A DNA stretch of 64,000 nt from Rhizobium sp. NXC14 (GTDB lineage: Bacteria; Pseudomonadota; Alphaproteobacteria; Rhizobiales; Rhizobiaceae): assembly GCF_002117485.1 (NCBI RefSeq), contig NZ_CP021030.1, positions 1,057,001 to 1,121,000 on the forward strand, read 5' to 3'. The notes under the pieces were generated by a model. That model searched no databases. It worked only from the letters and a program-made list of their open reading frames with translations, and had not been told where the DNA came from. The position numbers and the translations under genes are program-made. This document shows positions 20,214-28,335 of the stretch, piece after piece; position 1 is the stretch's first letter; each line of letters opens with the position of its first letter.

Positions 20214-20420
20214 CCTCATCCGCCTGCCGGCACCGACCGGGGTCGAGTCACGAGCCTCGACCCGTCCTTCGGACCCCCGCGCGCGGGGCGAAGGGGACAT
20301 GCCGCAACCTTTTTGTTCCCCACCAAACTCACGCGGGGCACGTCCCCTCGCCCCGTTTTACGGGGGTCCGCAGGACGGGTCGAGACCAGTGGCTCGACCC
20401 CGGCAAGGGTTAGGGTGAGG
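20214..20420. repeat. RIME variant with matched extra arm segments
   Basis: RIME ends (CCCCTCATCCGCCTGCCGG and, on the right, GGGTTAGGGTGAGGGG) with a 43-base extra segment in each arm: 20237-20279 and, inverted, 20361-20403. The two segments match at about 38 of 43 positions by eye (CCGGGGTCGAG ... CTCGACCCGTCCT). Total about 207 bases. Confidence 0.75.
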
Positions 20421-20464
20421 GGCAACCGTCACGAACGGGACAGCAGCGCGCTTGCCGCCACCCC

Positions 20465-22186
20465 TCACTCCAACACCAGCCACCCCGAATACCGCACCAC
20501 CAGCCCTGTCAGTCGGCCGCCGATCTCCACATGGAAATGGAAGCGGCCATCGCGCTCCTCCTCGTAGGTATCGCCGCCTGGCGCCAGGAACAGCGGCAGC
20601 GGAATGCCGCAGAAGCGCCAGCCGCGCACGAAGAGCCGCAGCTTCTGCCCCTCCGGTACCAGCGCCAAGAGCACCCGGAACGGCCCGAACACCTCGACGA
20701 GCAGGTGGCGTTCGCGGCCCTTGCCCGCGGCCTGCCAGCTGCGGAAGGTCTTGCTGCCGAAACTGCGCGTCCAGATCTCCCGCTCGCCATCGGCGGCAAA
20801 GCGCACCGCCACCGGCACATCCTCGCCGGCGGCGGGAAAGCCGATGAGGCCGGCGATCAGCCTGGCGAGGAGCCCGCTGCCGCGCTCGATCCGCGCCCGG
20901 CCGGAGGCAAGCCGCGTGCCGCCCGCATGCATCGCCGCCAGCGCCGGCGGCATCTTCTCCCAGGCGTCGCCGAGGATGCGCCGGTAGAGCGGCTGGGCCT
21001 CTTCCTGGTAATCCAGCCGGATGCCTGAAGCGATCGAGAAGTGGCTGAAGGCCGCTTCGAAATCCGCAAGCGACAATTCGCCCGCCGCCGGCCGCGCACC
21101 GCTTTCCGGCCGCTTGCCTTCGAGCAGCCGGCGCACCAGCAGCTCGACGCCGAGAACCGGAATGAACGGCCCGTCATCACCTTCGGCAATCACCGACCAG
21201 TCGGCCGTCAGCCGCCGCCCCTCATGATCGAGGCCGCCCAGGCGCACGAACATGCCGCCGCGATGGGCGCCGACGGCGAGGCGGTGGCTGGCAGCCTGCA
21301 GCGCCCGGGCGAACGGCGTGAGCGAGGGTAAGAGCCCGATCTCCACCAGCCGGGCGGCAAAGCTCAGCAGCCGCTGCAGCGCCTGCGGCTCAGTGCCGAC
21401 GCCGGTGAAGGTGGATTGCAGGCCGGCAAAGCGGGCGGGCAGCAGCGCCAGGTCGGGCGCATCGACCAGCAGGAAAGTGCGGCTGGCGAGCGGCGCCACA
21501 TCGGGCGGGGCGATCGTCACCCGCATCTCGTCGATCAGCCCGCGCCCCTCGGCCGGCTGCCCCTCGCGCAGCACCGCCACCGGCTTGCCGGCATAACTTG
21601 CGATCGCCCTGACGACATTGAGGCCGATCTTCACATGCGCCGACGGGGCAATGCCGGCCGCGACACTTTCGACGCGGGAGAAATGCGGCGCCATCGCCTC
21701 CAGCGCCGCAAAGGAGAGCGCCGGCAGGCTGCTGAGCCCGGAGAGCACGAAGGTGCCTTTCGCCTTCGCCTCAGCATCGAGCCCGCCGATGCCGGCGACG
21801 AAGCCGCTGCTGTCGGCGAGATCGGCATAATCGATGCCGAGCTCGATGCAGGCCCGCACCACCTTGTAGCCATCGCCGGTGAAGCTCTGGAACGGCCCCG
21901 AGGCATCGACGACGAGATTGGGCCTCAGCCGCGTCAGCTGCTCCTGGAGATCGCCGTCACGATCGAACACCACCGCCTGCAGCCAGGCCCCGAGATCGTT
22001 GCTGCCCAGCCGCCCGGCGCCGCCTTTCGGCGATCTCAAATCGAAGACGAAATCATCGGCCTTTTCGAGCGAGCGGCCGGCGATCAGCAGCCTGAGCCGC
22101 GGTTCCTCGCCGAGCAGCCGGGCGAGCCGGCCGCCGAAGGCGCCGTAGCCGCCGATGATCAGCAGGGAAAAGGTGCCGCCGCTCAT
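20465..22186 (-). CDS. Saccharopine-dehydrogenase-like protein with C-terminal DUF4166
   Basis: 573 residues. The N-terminus has a Rossmann fold, LLIIGGYGAFGGRLARLL, then LVVDASGPFQSF and YADLADSSGFVAGI, as in saccharopine dehydrogenase NADP-binding proteins. From about residue 390 a second domain (ASGIRLDYQEEAQPLYRRIL... to the C-terminal FHFHVEIGGRLTGLVVRYSGWL) matches the DUF4166 pattern. Substrate unknown. Its ATG overlaps the stop of the DCC gene (ATGA), so they are translationally coupled. Confidence 0.82.
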   Translation of the reverse strand: MSGGTFSLLIIGGYGAFGGRLARLLGEEPRLRLLIAGRSLEKADDFVFDLRSPKGGAGRLGSNDLGAWLQAVVFDRDGDLQEQLTRLRPNLVVDASGPFQSFTGDGYKVVRACIELGIDYADLADSSGFVAGIGGLDAEAKAKGTFVLSGLSSLPALSFAALEAMAPHFSRVESVAAGIAPSAHVKIGLNVVRAIASYAGKPVAVLREGQPAEGRGLIDEMRVTIAPPDVAPLASRTFLLVDAPDLALLPARFAGLQSTFTGVGTEPQALQRLLSFAARLVEIGLLPSLTPFARALQAASHRLAVGAHRGGMFVRLGGLDHEGRRLTADWSVIAEGDDGPFIPVLGVELLVRRLLEGKRPESGARPAAGELSLADFEAAFSHFSIASGIRLDYQEEAQPLYRRILGDAWEKMPPALAAMHAGGTRLASGRARIERGSGLLARLIAGLIGFPAAGEDVPVAVRFAADGEREIWTRSFGSKTFRSWQAAGKGRERHLLVEVFGPFRVLLALVPEGQKLRLFVRGWRFCGIPLPLFLAPGGDTYEEERDGRFHFHVEIGGRLTGLVVRYSGWLVLE

Positions 22187-22632
22187 GCGATGAAGCGGCC
22201 GCGCTGCTCCGGCGTCGGCACCATGCAGCTCTGCCGTCCGGCGATCTTCAGCCTGTTGCGGGCGATGAATTCATAAAGCACATCGGCGGCGCGCCGCGGC
22301 AGGAGCCGGAAGAGCTTCGCCAGCGAATAGGGAAAGCCGAGGCTTGCCACCATGCGGATCGTGCCGTCGGATTTGAAGAAGGCGCGGCCGCCTTCGATGA
22401 GGATATTGGTTTCGTAGTCGCGCGTATCGAGGCCGTAATGCCGGTAAAGCGCTTCGCCAAGCGGCGTCTGCGCCGCGAGGAACCGGTATCGCCGCTGCCT
22501 GTCGCGCTTCAGCACGAATTTCACCCAGCCGGAGCAGAAGACGCATTCGCCATCGAAGACGATCAGCGGCCGGTCATCGGCAAAGGCGGGAACGGCGGGA
22601 TCGGTGCGATAGCTGTAATCGGCGCGGCCCAT
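22183..22632 (-). CDS. DCC-family thiol-disulfide oxidoreductase (DUF393)
   Basis: 149 residues. Contains LIVFDGECVFCSGWVKFVLK, the DGxCxxC signature of the DCC family, followed by ETNILIEGGRAFFKSDGTI and a C-terminal helix pair. Thought to act in thiol-disulfide exchange. ATG at 22632 has GGAG about nine bases upstream; a longer frame upstream was rejected. Coupled to the downstream DUF4166 protein by an ATGA overlap, and 23 bases after the MBL gene, so all three probably form one operon. Confidence 0.85.
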   Translation of the reverse strand: MGRADYSYRTDPAVPAFADDRPLIVFDGECVFCSGWVKFVLKRDRQRRYRFLAAQTPLGEALYRHYGLDTRDYETNILIEGGRAFFKSDGTIRMVASLGFPYSLAKLFRLLPRRAADVLYEFIARNRLKIAGRQSCMVPTPEQRGRFIA

Positions 22633-22655
22633 GCAGATCTCCCTCCGCCTCTCCT

Positions 22656-23564
22656 TTACCCCGGCCAATAGCGCGCGGCAAGCGAAGGCGGCCCGTCCGC
22701 TGCAATCTCGCCGCGCTCCATGAGATGCTCGATATGGGCGAGCACGGAAAGTGCCGCCGCCCCATGCAGCTTCGGATCGGTATCGCGATAGATCGCCTTC
22801 ACCATCTCCGTGATCTCGCGATCGCCGGCCGCGACCCGCGCCAGCACCGCCTGCTCGCGCCTGAGCCGATGCGCCTTCAGCGCCGCCAGGAAGGTTTTCG
22901 GCTCGTTGACCGGCCCGCCATGGCCGGGCAGCAGCAGGCCGTCCTCGCGCGCGATCAGCTTGTCGAGCGAGGCCATGTAATCCGCCATCGCCCCATCCGG
23001 GGGTGCCACGATCGAGGTCGACCAGGCCATGACATGATCGCCGGAAAGGAGGATGTCGCGGCCTTCGAGCGCGAAGGCTGCATGATTGGCCGTATGCCCC
23101 GGCGTCAGCACCGCTGTCAGCGCCCAGCCATCGCCCGCAATCGTCTGACCATCGCTGAGCGCGATATCCGGCACGAAATCCATGTCCGCGCTTTCGGCAA
23201 AGGGATTGACCTCGCCCTCCCGCAGCCGCCGCGCCGGCCGGTGCGGCCCTTGCCCCACCGTCACCGCCCCGGTTTCCGCCTGCAGCCGACGCGCAAGCGG
23301 CGAGTGATCGCGGTGGGTATGGCTGACGAAGATATGCGTCACATCACGCCCGCCGATCGCCGCCATCAGCGCCTGATAATGCGCCTCATCCTCCGGCCCG
23401 GGATCGATGACGGCAAGCGCGGAAGAGCCGACGAGATAGCTGTTGGTGCCGAAAAAGGTAAACGGCCCAGGATTTTCCGCCGTGATGCGCAAGATATCGG
23501 GAGCAACCGGCACGGCCCGCCCATAGGCCGGCTCGAAAGCAAGGTCGAATGCGGGACTTTCCAT
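22656..23564 (-). CDS. Metallo-beta-lactamase-fold hydrolase
   Basis: 302 residues. The metal-binding motif SHTHRDHSPLARRL, then LTPGHTANHAAFAL, LSGDHVMAW and LLPGHGGPV give the HxHxDH plus downstream His/Asp set of two-metal MBL proteins; a C-terminal helical extension (HRLRREQAVLARVAAGD...) resembles the LACTB2 subgroup. Activity is likely hydrolytic; substrate unknown. First gene of the probable operon with the DCC and DUF4166 proteins. Confidence 0.88.
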   Translation of the reverse strand: MESPAFDLAFEPAYGRAVPVAPDILRITAENPGPFTFFGTNSYLVGSSALAVIDPGPEDEAHYQALMAAIGGRDVTHIFVSHTHRDHSPLARRLQAETGAVTVGQGPHRPARRLREGEVNPFAESADMDFVPDIALSDGQTIAGDGWALTAVLTPGHTANHAAFALEGRDILLSGDHVMAWSTSIVAPPDGAMADYMASLDKLIAREDGLLLPGHGGPVNEPKTFLAALKAHRLRREQAVLARVAAGDREITEMVKAIYRDTDPKLHGAAALSVLAHIEHLMERGEIAADGPPSLAARYWPG

Positions 23565-23728
23565 GCGGGACGATGATCTCAGGTTGATAATATCGCCTTA
23601 TGCTAGCACGCCGCCCGCCGCTTCGCGCGCATAAATCTGCCGCAGGCGCAACTTAGTCATTGTGACAGGCAAAGAGCTTTGCTAATCAGGCGTCGATTTG
23701 AGCAAGCGGTTCGCCGCTCAAGCTCTGG

Positions 23729-23803
23729 TGGGGCGTAGCCAAGCGGTAAGGCAGCGGTTTTTGGTACCGCCATCCCCTGGTTCGAATCCAGGCGCCCCAG
23801 CCA
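23729..23803 (+). tRNA. tRNA-Gln (anticodon TTG)
   Basis: Acceptor stem TGGGGCG / CGCCCCA, anticodon stem GCGGT / ACCGC with loop TTTTGGT (anticodon TTG), T arm CTGGTTCGAATCCAG, encoded CCA. A degenerate copy lies 1.3 kb downstream after two accessory genes. Confidence 0.95.
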
Positions 23804-23872
23804 CTGTTTGTTTTTCCGTCTCATTCCTGATTGTGCGGCTTCAACGAAGCGGCTTGCCGTCTCCTATGTCGG

Positions 23873-23955
23873 AATCATAAAGATAACTATAGAAGCGTAC
23901 CTATATCTTTACGATCCTATAGATATCACTATAATCATAAAGATATCTATACGAG
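23873..23955. promoter_or_regulatory. AT-rich repeat cluster, probable operator of the MNT/HEPN pair
   Basis: Two direct copies of AATCATAAAGATA(A/T)CTATA (23873-23891 and 23933-23951), exactly 60 bases apart, with inverted versions (CTATATCTTT, CTATAGATATC) between them. GC content here is far below the surroundings. The position immediately before the ATG at 23962, and the winged-helix-like N-terminus of the encoded protein, suggest autoregulation. Confidence 0.55.
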
Positions 23956-23961
23956 GCTTCT

Positions 23962-24600
23962 ATGGCGCGACCAAAACCAGAAAGCGCTCTCCGCTTCCCG
24001 CTTTCAACTGTTTTCGGGAGCGAAGCGAATGTGCGGGTAATGCGGGAATTATCGCTTCACGGCGGGCAATTGAGCGTTGGCGATCTCATCAGCAGAACCA
24101 GGATCTCCCGCCCGCCCATACTCGCTGCGTTGGCAACCCTCGCAAGTCTTCGAATAGTTGCCGAAGTTGGAACCGGCTATGCCCGTCTTTTCAGCCTCAA
24201 TCGAGACTCCCCGTTTTTTGCGCCGGTGCAAGCCCTGTTCGTGGCAGAGGAAAGACGCTTTGCCGATATCCTTGCCGCGGTGAAGGAATGCGCATCCCTC
24301 TTTGGCGACAAGGTTGTGGCCGCATGGATATTCGGCAGCGCCGCGAGACGGGAAGACAACGCCTCAAGCGATCTGGACGTGGCGCTCATCGCTGATACGC
24401 CAGACATCCAAACGATACAAAACGGCAGCATCGACTTTCTGGCCGCCAAGGGAAAAGAACTGTCGTTTTCGCCGTCGGTCAACACCTTGTCGATAACTGA
24501 CCTGAAACGATTGCGCCAAAGCGACGATCCCCTATGGAAAGCGTTTCTCAACGAAGGACTGGTAGTGCTCGGGCCTCGTCCGGAATCGATAAGGATGTGA
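23962..24600 (+). CDS. HTH + MNT-type nucleotidyltransferase (putative antitoxin)
   Basis: 212 residues. Residues ~15-80 look like a winged helix (SEANVRVMRELSLHGGQLSV then RTRISRPPILAALATLASL). The nucleotidyltransferase core follows: FGSAARREDNASSDLDVALI (residues ~122-141), the GS...SDLD signature of the pol-beta superfamily minimal nucleotidyltransferases. In MNT/HEPN modules this partner can AMPylate and neutralise the HEPN toxin; that role is inference here. It lies directly after tRNA-Gln behind AT-rich repeats, and 10 bases before the HEPN-like gene. Confidence 0.75.
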   Translation: MARPKPESALRFPLSTVFGSEANVRVMRELSLHGGQLSVGDLISRTRISRPPILAALATLASLRIVAEVGTGYARLFSLNRDSPFFAPVQALFVAEERRFADILAAVKECASLFGDKVVAAWIFGSAARREDNASSDLDVALIADTPDIQTIQNGSIDFLAAKGKELSFSPSVNTLSITDLKRLRQSDDPLWKAFLNEGLVVLGPRPESIRM

Positions 24601-24610
24601 AAGAGATACC

Positions 24611-25030
24611 TTGACCAGAAGCGGCCCTTCGAAACCATCCGAACCTCGTCACGGTGCAAACCGCCTGATCATCGCTAGAGGATTTCTGGAATCGGCGAGA
24701 CTGCAAATCAGCAGCGCCCAGGCCGGAACACTCGGAAACCCGATTGCGGCGACTGTGGTCAACGCAGCCATTGCCTATACGGACGCACTCACGGCAACCT
24801 TCGCCAACAAGATCAATCAAAACGATCACGCGGCGGTCATCAAGACCTTGCGGGATGCCTTGGGAAACCGACTGCCGAAATCTCAGGAAACCAGGCTCAC
24901 TCGCATTCTGGGAAACAAAGACTTGGCCCAATACGGCGGCCGTTTCATGCTGCTATCCGACGCGGAATCTCTGTTCGAGCAGTTGAAGGAATATGCAGAG
25001 TGGGTGGAAAACGAGATGGCCCGCCGCTGA
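24611..25030 (+). CDS. HEPN-like helical protein (putative toxin partner)
   Basis: 139 residues, almost entirely helical: ANRLIIARGFLESARLQISS, then ATVVNAAIAYTDALTATFAN, DHAAVIKTLRDALG and LLSDAESLFEQLKEYAEWVE. The arrangement of four to five helices next to an MNT gene resembles HEPN proteins, but the classical R-x4-6-H ribonuclease motif is not obvious, so it may be a non-catalytic HEPN member. The start is a TTG at 24611, ten bases after the MNT stop; GAGA precedes it. Confidence 0.55.
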   Translation: MTRSGPSKPSEPRHGANRLIIARGFLESARLQISSAQAGTLGNPIAATVVNAAIAYTDALTATFANKINQNDHAAVIKTLRDALGNRLPKSQETRLTRILGNKDLAQYGGRFMLLSDAESLFEQLKEYAEWVENEMARR

Positions 25031-25057
25031 CTTGGGCTGTAGGCAGTTGGTGCCTCT

Positions 25058-25129
25058 CGGGGCGTAGCCAAGCGGTAGGTCAACGGTTCTTGGTACCGCC
25101 CCCTGGTTCGAAGCCAGGCGCCCCAGCCA
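25058..25129 (+). pseudogene. Degenerate tRNA-Gln copy
   Basis: Similar to the tRNA-Gln at 23729 over its whole length and nearly identical from the anticodon stem to CCA. Changes include loss of the first base pair (T to C), an altered D loop, T33 to C in the anticodon loop, a three-base deletion in the variable loop and T to G in the T loop. Unlikely to be a working tRNA. It looks like an integration or duplication scar bounding the MNT/HEPN pair. Confidence 0.7.
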
Positions 25130-25229
25130 GTCCATTCACCCTGCCGCGCTCTCATTTAATCCTCTGATCACCTCGACCAGCTTCTTCGTCTTCTCGAAGT
25201 CGAAGACCTGTTGCGGTCCTTCTCCTGCC

Positions 25230-26009
25230 TTACTCCCGCTCCGCAAACAACCGAACACCTGTGAGCTGGGCCAGCCTCTCCACCAGCGCCTCCTGAAACC
25301 GAACATCATTCACCTCCGCCGCCGCCTCTCGCTGCTGGCGGTGATACCAATACCCGCCGCTCACCTTCGCAGCTTCGTCCTCGCTCGTCGCAAGCCACGT
25401 CTGCGTCAGATGCCCCATCTCCAGATCATCCGGCGCACCGGCGCCGCCCATCTTTGTCGGCACCCAGCCGGGGTCGACGGCGTTGCTGAGGACGTCGGGC
25501 CAGTGGCGGGCGACGGCGGCGGCAAGGGTGGCGATGTAGAGCTTGCTTTCGGAATAGGCCTGGCTGGCGCTCCAGGGGCGCTTCTTCCAGTCGATATCGT
25601 CAAGCGCGCTGCTGCCGCTGCGGTGCATGCCGCTGGTGAGATAGATCAGGCGGTGGGGCCGCGTGATCCAGGCGGTGAGGAGATAGGGGGCGAGCGTGTT
25701 GACGGCCAGCGTCTTGGCGTGGCCTTCAGGCGTTTCGCCGCGGCTGCGCTCGAGGTAGATGCCGGCATTGTGGATGACGGCGTCCATGCGGCCGATGGCG
25801 TTGACCTGGTCGGCGATGGAGCGGGTTTGCTCGGCGCTGGCGAGATCGCCTACGACGAGGCCGAGGGCGGCGGCGGAGGTCTCGGCGATGGCTGCGGCGC
25901 GCTCGCGGGAGCGGGCGTGGAGGACGACTTCGTGGCCTTCGCGGATGAGGGTGCGGGCGGCGGCGAGGCCGAGGCCATCGGTGGAACCGGTGATGAAGAT
26001 GCGGCTCAT
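25230..26009 (-). CDS. Short-chain dehydrogenase/reductase
   Basis: 259 residues. N-terminal cofactor motif ITGSTDGLGLAAARTL (TGxxxGxG), NAG at DAVIHNAGIYL, and catalytic Ser-Tyr-Lys represented by YLTSGMHRSG and AYSESKLYIATL. The C-terminal part ends SGGYWYHRQQREAAAEV, resembling retinol-dehydrogenase-type SDRs acting on small carbonyls. ATG at 26009 has AAGGAA upstream. Substrate not predictable. Confidence 0.88.
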   Translation of the reverse strand: MSRIFITGSTDGLGLAAARTLIREGHEVVLHARSRERAAAIAETSAAALGLVVGDLASAEQTRSIADQVNAIGRMDAVIHNAGIYLERSRGETPEGHAKTLAVNTLAPYLLTAWITRPHRLIYLTSGMHRSGSSALDDIDWKKRPWSASQAYSESKLYIATLAAAVARHWPDVLSNAVDPGWVPTKMGGAGAPDDLEMGHLTQTWLATSEDEAAKVSGGYWYHRQQREAAAEVNDVRFQEALVERLAQLTGVRLFAERE

Positions 26010-26257
26010 GGGGGTTCCTTTCGCGGGGGCGTGGGGTGGGTCCAGAGTGCTTGGGTAGGGGTGCTTGGGTCAAGCCCAGACGATGGGGGGTGGGGAAGGG
26101 GATTGGCTGAAGGCGAGATGTCGTTGACTCTCAAAAGTCGCCAATTCTGCTTCTCAAGCCACGTTGCCTCTCAGGAGCCACACTCAAAATGGTTTGTCTT
26201 TCAATATCTGCCTTTTTTGATAGACAAACGTCGTTGAGTTGCTTCTGGGCCGGCCAG

Positions 26258-26395
26258 CCCCTCATCCGGCTGCCGCCACCTTCTCCCCGCTTGCGGGGCG
26301 AAGGGGATATGCCGCCGCCTTTCCGTTCCTCTCCAACGTCTCGTGTGGCACGTCCCCTCGCCCCGTCAAGACGGGGAGAGGGTTAGGGTGAGGGG
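26258..26395. repeat. RIME (variant ending ...GGGTTAGGGTGAGGGG)
   Basis: Starts CCCCTCATCCGGCTGCCGCC and CACCTTCTCCCCGCTTGCGG; the right arm is a different module, CCCTCGCCCCGTCAAGACGGG then GAGAGGGTTAGGGTGAGGGGC. So the two ends are different modules, as expected of a mosaic element. Uninterrupted, and contains a potential CACCTT-CT-CCCC type A target. Confidence 0.8.
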
Positions 26396-26430
26396 CAGCT
26401 TTTGGGGTGGAGCTGCATCAGCACCGGGCA

Positions 26431-26461
26431 TGGGTCCTCGGGTCAGGCCCGAGGACGACGG
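26431..26461. repeat. REP-like palindrome
   Basis: TGGGTCCTCGGGTCAGGCCCG followed by AGGACGACGG. Same family as at 54.49, 55.83 and 62.30 kb. Confidence 0.65.
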
Positions 26462-26500
26462 AGGGGAGGAGGGCTCTTGCCAAACCACTGCCGGCCGCAC

Positions 26501-27118
26501 TCACACGCCGGCTTCACGCCGCAGCTCAGCCCCTGCGGCAATCGTCTGCACCAGCTCGTCCACCTCTCTTGCCAGCCGCTCCAGCGGCAGGCCGACGAAG
26601 CGGCCTTCGAGGCTGATGCTGACGACGCCGTGCACCGCCCCAAACAGCGTGCGGGCGCGGATGGCGCGGTCTTCGGCCGGCATGTCGGGCTGCAGTTCGG
26701 CGAGCGGCTCGGCGATCACGTCCATCAGGAAGAGGTGTTCGTCGAGGTGCCATTGCGGCGTCGGGCTGGTGGCGGGGGGGAAGTGGTCGAACAACGCCTT
26801 CCAGAGATTGCGGTGTTCCACCGCGAAGGCGAGGTAGCCCTGGGCGAGGTTGCGCAGGCGGTCGGTCGGGCTTTTGCCCTTGGCCTCGTCGAGCGTCAGC
26901 CTCGCCTCCAGCGCCTTGAGCGTCGAAGAATTGACGTGAATGACGAGTTCGGCGAGGTCTGAGAAGACGGTGTAGAGGCCGCCGAGCGCGCAGCCGGCAT
27001 CCTGGGTGATGTCGCGGGCGCGCAGGTTGGCGAGCCCGTCGCGGGCGATGCGCTCGCGTGCCGCCTCGATCAGCCGGGCCTTCAGGTCTTCGCGTTTTTC
27101 TTCTCGTCTGCCGGCCAT
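26501..27118 (-). CDS. TetR/AcrR-family repressor
   Basis: 205 residues. N-terminal HTH: KARLIEAARERIARDGLANL then ARDITQDAGCALGGLYTVF; the rest is a helical ligand-binding domain. ATG at 27118 (MAGRREEKRED). It is divergent from a PspA-like gene; the intergenic DNA carries three copies of a TGAACGWCGTTCA palindrome, its presumed operators. It therefore probably represses itself and the pspA-like operon; the inducing ligand is unknown. Confidence 0.9.
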   Translation of the reverse strand: MAGRREEKREDLKARLIEAARERIARDGLANLRARDITQDAGCALGGLYTVFSDLAELVIHVNSSTLKALEARLTLDEAKGKSPTDRLRNLAQGYLAFAVEHRNLWKALFDHFPPATSPTPQWHLDEHLFLMDVIAEPLAELQPDMPAEDRAIRARTLFGAVHGVVSISLEGRFVGLPLERLAREVDELVQTIAAGAELRREAGV

Positions 27119-27140
27119 TAACCATGTCCTTCCAAATTTT

Positions 27141-27212
27141 TGAACGACGTTCAAAATTTATCTTGAACGTCGTTCATGATTCTGCCATAACTCATCTCGT
27201 GAACAACGTTCA
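27141..27212. promoter_or_regulatory. Three TetR-type operator palindromes
   Basis: TGAACGACGTTCA (27141-27153), TGAACGTCGTTCA (27164-27176) and TGAACAACGTTCA (27200-27212). Thirteen-base palindromes in the divergent region between the TetR gene and the PspA-like gene; the third ends 17 bases before the latter's ATG. Confidence 0.8.
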
Positions 27213-27229
27213 TAAACCGGAGGACAGAA

Positions 27230-27916
27230 ATGTTCAAATTGATTTCCACATTGCTGCGGGGCAGGGCGCATGATGCCGAGCAGGCTTTCGCCGATCGCCA
27301 CGCCGTGCCGCTGCTGGCCCAGCAGATCCGCGATGCCGCGCAGTCGATCCAGACGGCGCGGCGCAGCGTCGCCGTCGCCATCGCCCAGAACGAGCAGGAG
27401 AAGGCGCAGCATCAGACGATCCTTGCCCGCATCGCCGATCTCGAGACCCGCGCCACCGCGGCGCTCACCAAGGGCAATGAGGGGCTGGCGCGGGAAGCCG
27501 CCGAGGCGATCGCCTTTCTCGAGGCCGAGCGCGATGCGTCGGAACAGGCGCAAAGCCAGTTCACCACTGGTATCGCCAAGCTGAAGGCCATCGTCAGGGA
27601 TGCCGAGGCGCGGCTGCAGGCGCTGCAGCGCGGCGAGCGGCTGGCCCGTGCCACCGAGGAGGCGCAGAAGCTCGATGTCGCGGTCGCCGGCCCCGGCCTT
27701 GCCACCCTCGACGATGCCGAGGAAACGCTGGCCCGCCTTCGCCTGCGCCAGAGCCAGAACGAGCTGACGGCGGCGGCGCTGAAGGAGATGGAAGGCGCCA
27801 CACGGCCGGCCGGCATCATCGAAAAGCTTGCCAATGCCGGCTGCGGCGCGCCGCTCACCTCATCGGCCGATGACGTGCTCGCCCGGCTGAAGAGCCGCAT
27901 CACGCCGGCCGCCTGA
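27230..27916 (+). CDS. PspA/IM30-family protein
   Basis: 228 residues, predicted long coiled coil: MFKLISTLLRGRAHDAEQAF, then RDAAQSIQTARRSVAVAIAQ and EAAEAIAFLEAERDASEQAQ. PspA/Vipp1-like proteins bind and stabilise stressed membranes. The C-terminal part (DDVLARLKSRI) is shorter than in some relatives. AGGAGG-like GGAGGAC precedes the ATG at 27230. First gene downstream of the three TetR operators, followed by the YiaAB-like gene. Confidence 0.82.
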   Translation: MFKLISTLLRGRAHDAEQAFADRHAVPLLAQQIRDAAQSIQTARRSVAVAIAQNEQEKAQHQTILARIADLETRATAALTKGNEGLAREAAEAIAFLEAERDASEQAQSQFTTGIAKLKAIVRDAEARLQALQRGERLARATEEAQKLDVAVAGPGLATLDDAEETLARLRLRQSQNELTAAALKEMEGATRPAGIIEKLANAGCGAPLTSSADDVLARLKSRITPAA

Positions 27917-27961
27917 GATCGTCATCCACCATTCACCCCTCAAAATTAAAGGGTCACCGAC

Positions 27962-28243
27962 ATGAACGACAGTTTTCAGAAACACTCCGCCAGCTGGGTC
28001 AGCTTCTCCTACTTCTCCTTCGGCGCCGCCGCCTTCATGCTGGCGCTCGGCCTCTACATGATGCCGCTCGATCTCTGGGGGAAGGGCTATCTCGCCATGG
28101 GCATATTGATGCTGGTGCAGACGACGGTGAATATCACCAAGACGCTGCGCGACAATGCCGAATCCGAGAAGCTGATCCGCAAGGTCGAAGATGCCCGCAC
28201 CGAAAAGCTGCTGGTCAAATTCAATCGTAGCGATGAAGATTGA
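27962..28243 (+). CDS. YiaA/YiaB-type two-helix membrane protein
   Basis: 93 residues with two hydrophobic helices (FSYFSFGAAAFMLALGLYM and YLAMGILMLVQTTVNITK) joined by a short loop, then a charged cytosolic tail. This matches the YiaAB two-helix domain, an inner-membrane family without known activity. Located between the PspA-like and acyltransferase genes, in the same direction, consistent with a membrane-stress operon. Confidence 0.85.
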   Translation: MNDSFQKHSASWVSFSYFSFGAAAFMLALGLYMMPLDLWGKGYLAMGILMLVQTTVNITKTLRDNAESEKLIRKVEDARTEKLLVKFNRSDED

Positions 28244-28335
28244 TCTTCCTTAACCACATCGCAGAGTTGTTATCGCACTCAACTTTTGCGTAACAACTCT
28301 GTGGCCTGCTCTGCCCACGAAAAGAGGGTCTCGCC

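Noticed and set aside
25136..25228. A minus-strand stretch reading FDFEKTKKLVEVIRGL before a stop
   Set aside because: It looks protein-like and might be the C-terminal remnant of a lost gene beside the tRNA-Gln scar, but no start and no family could be assigned.
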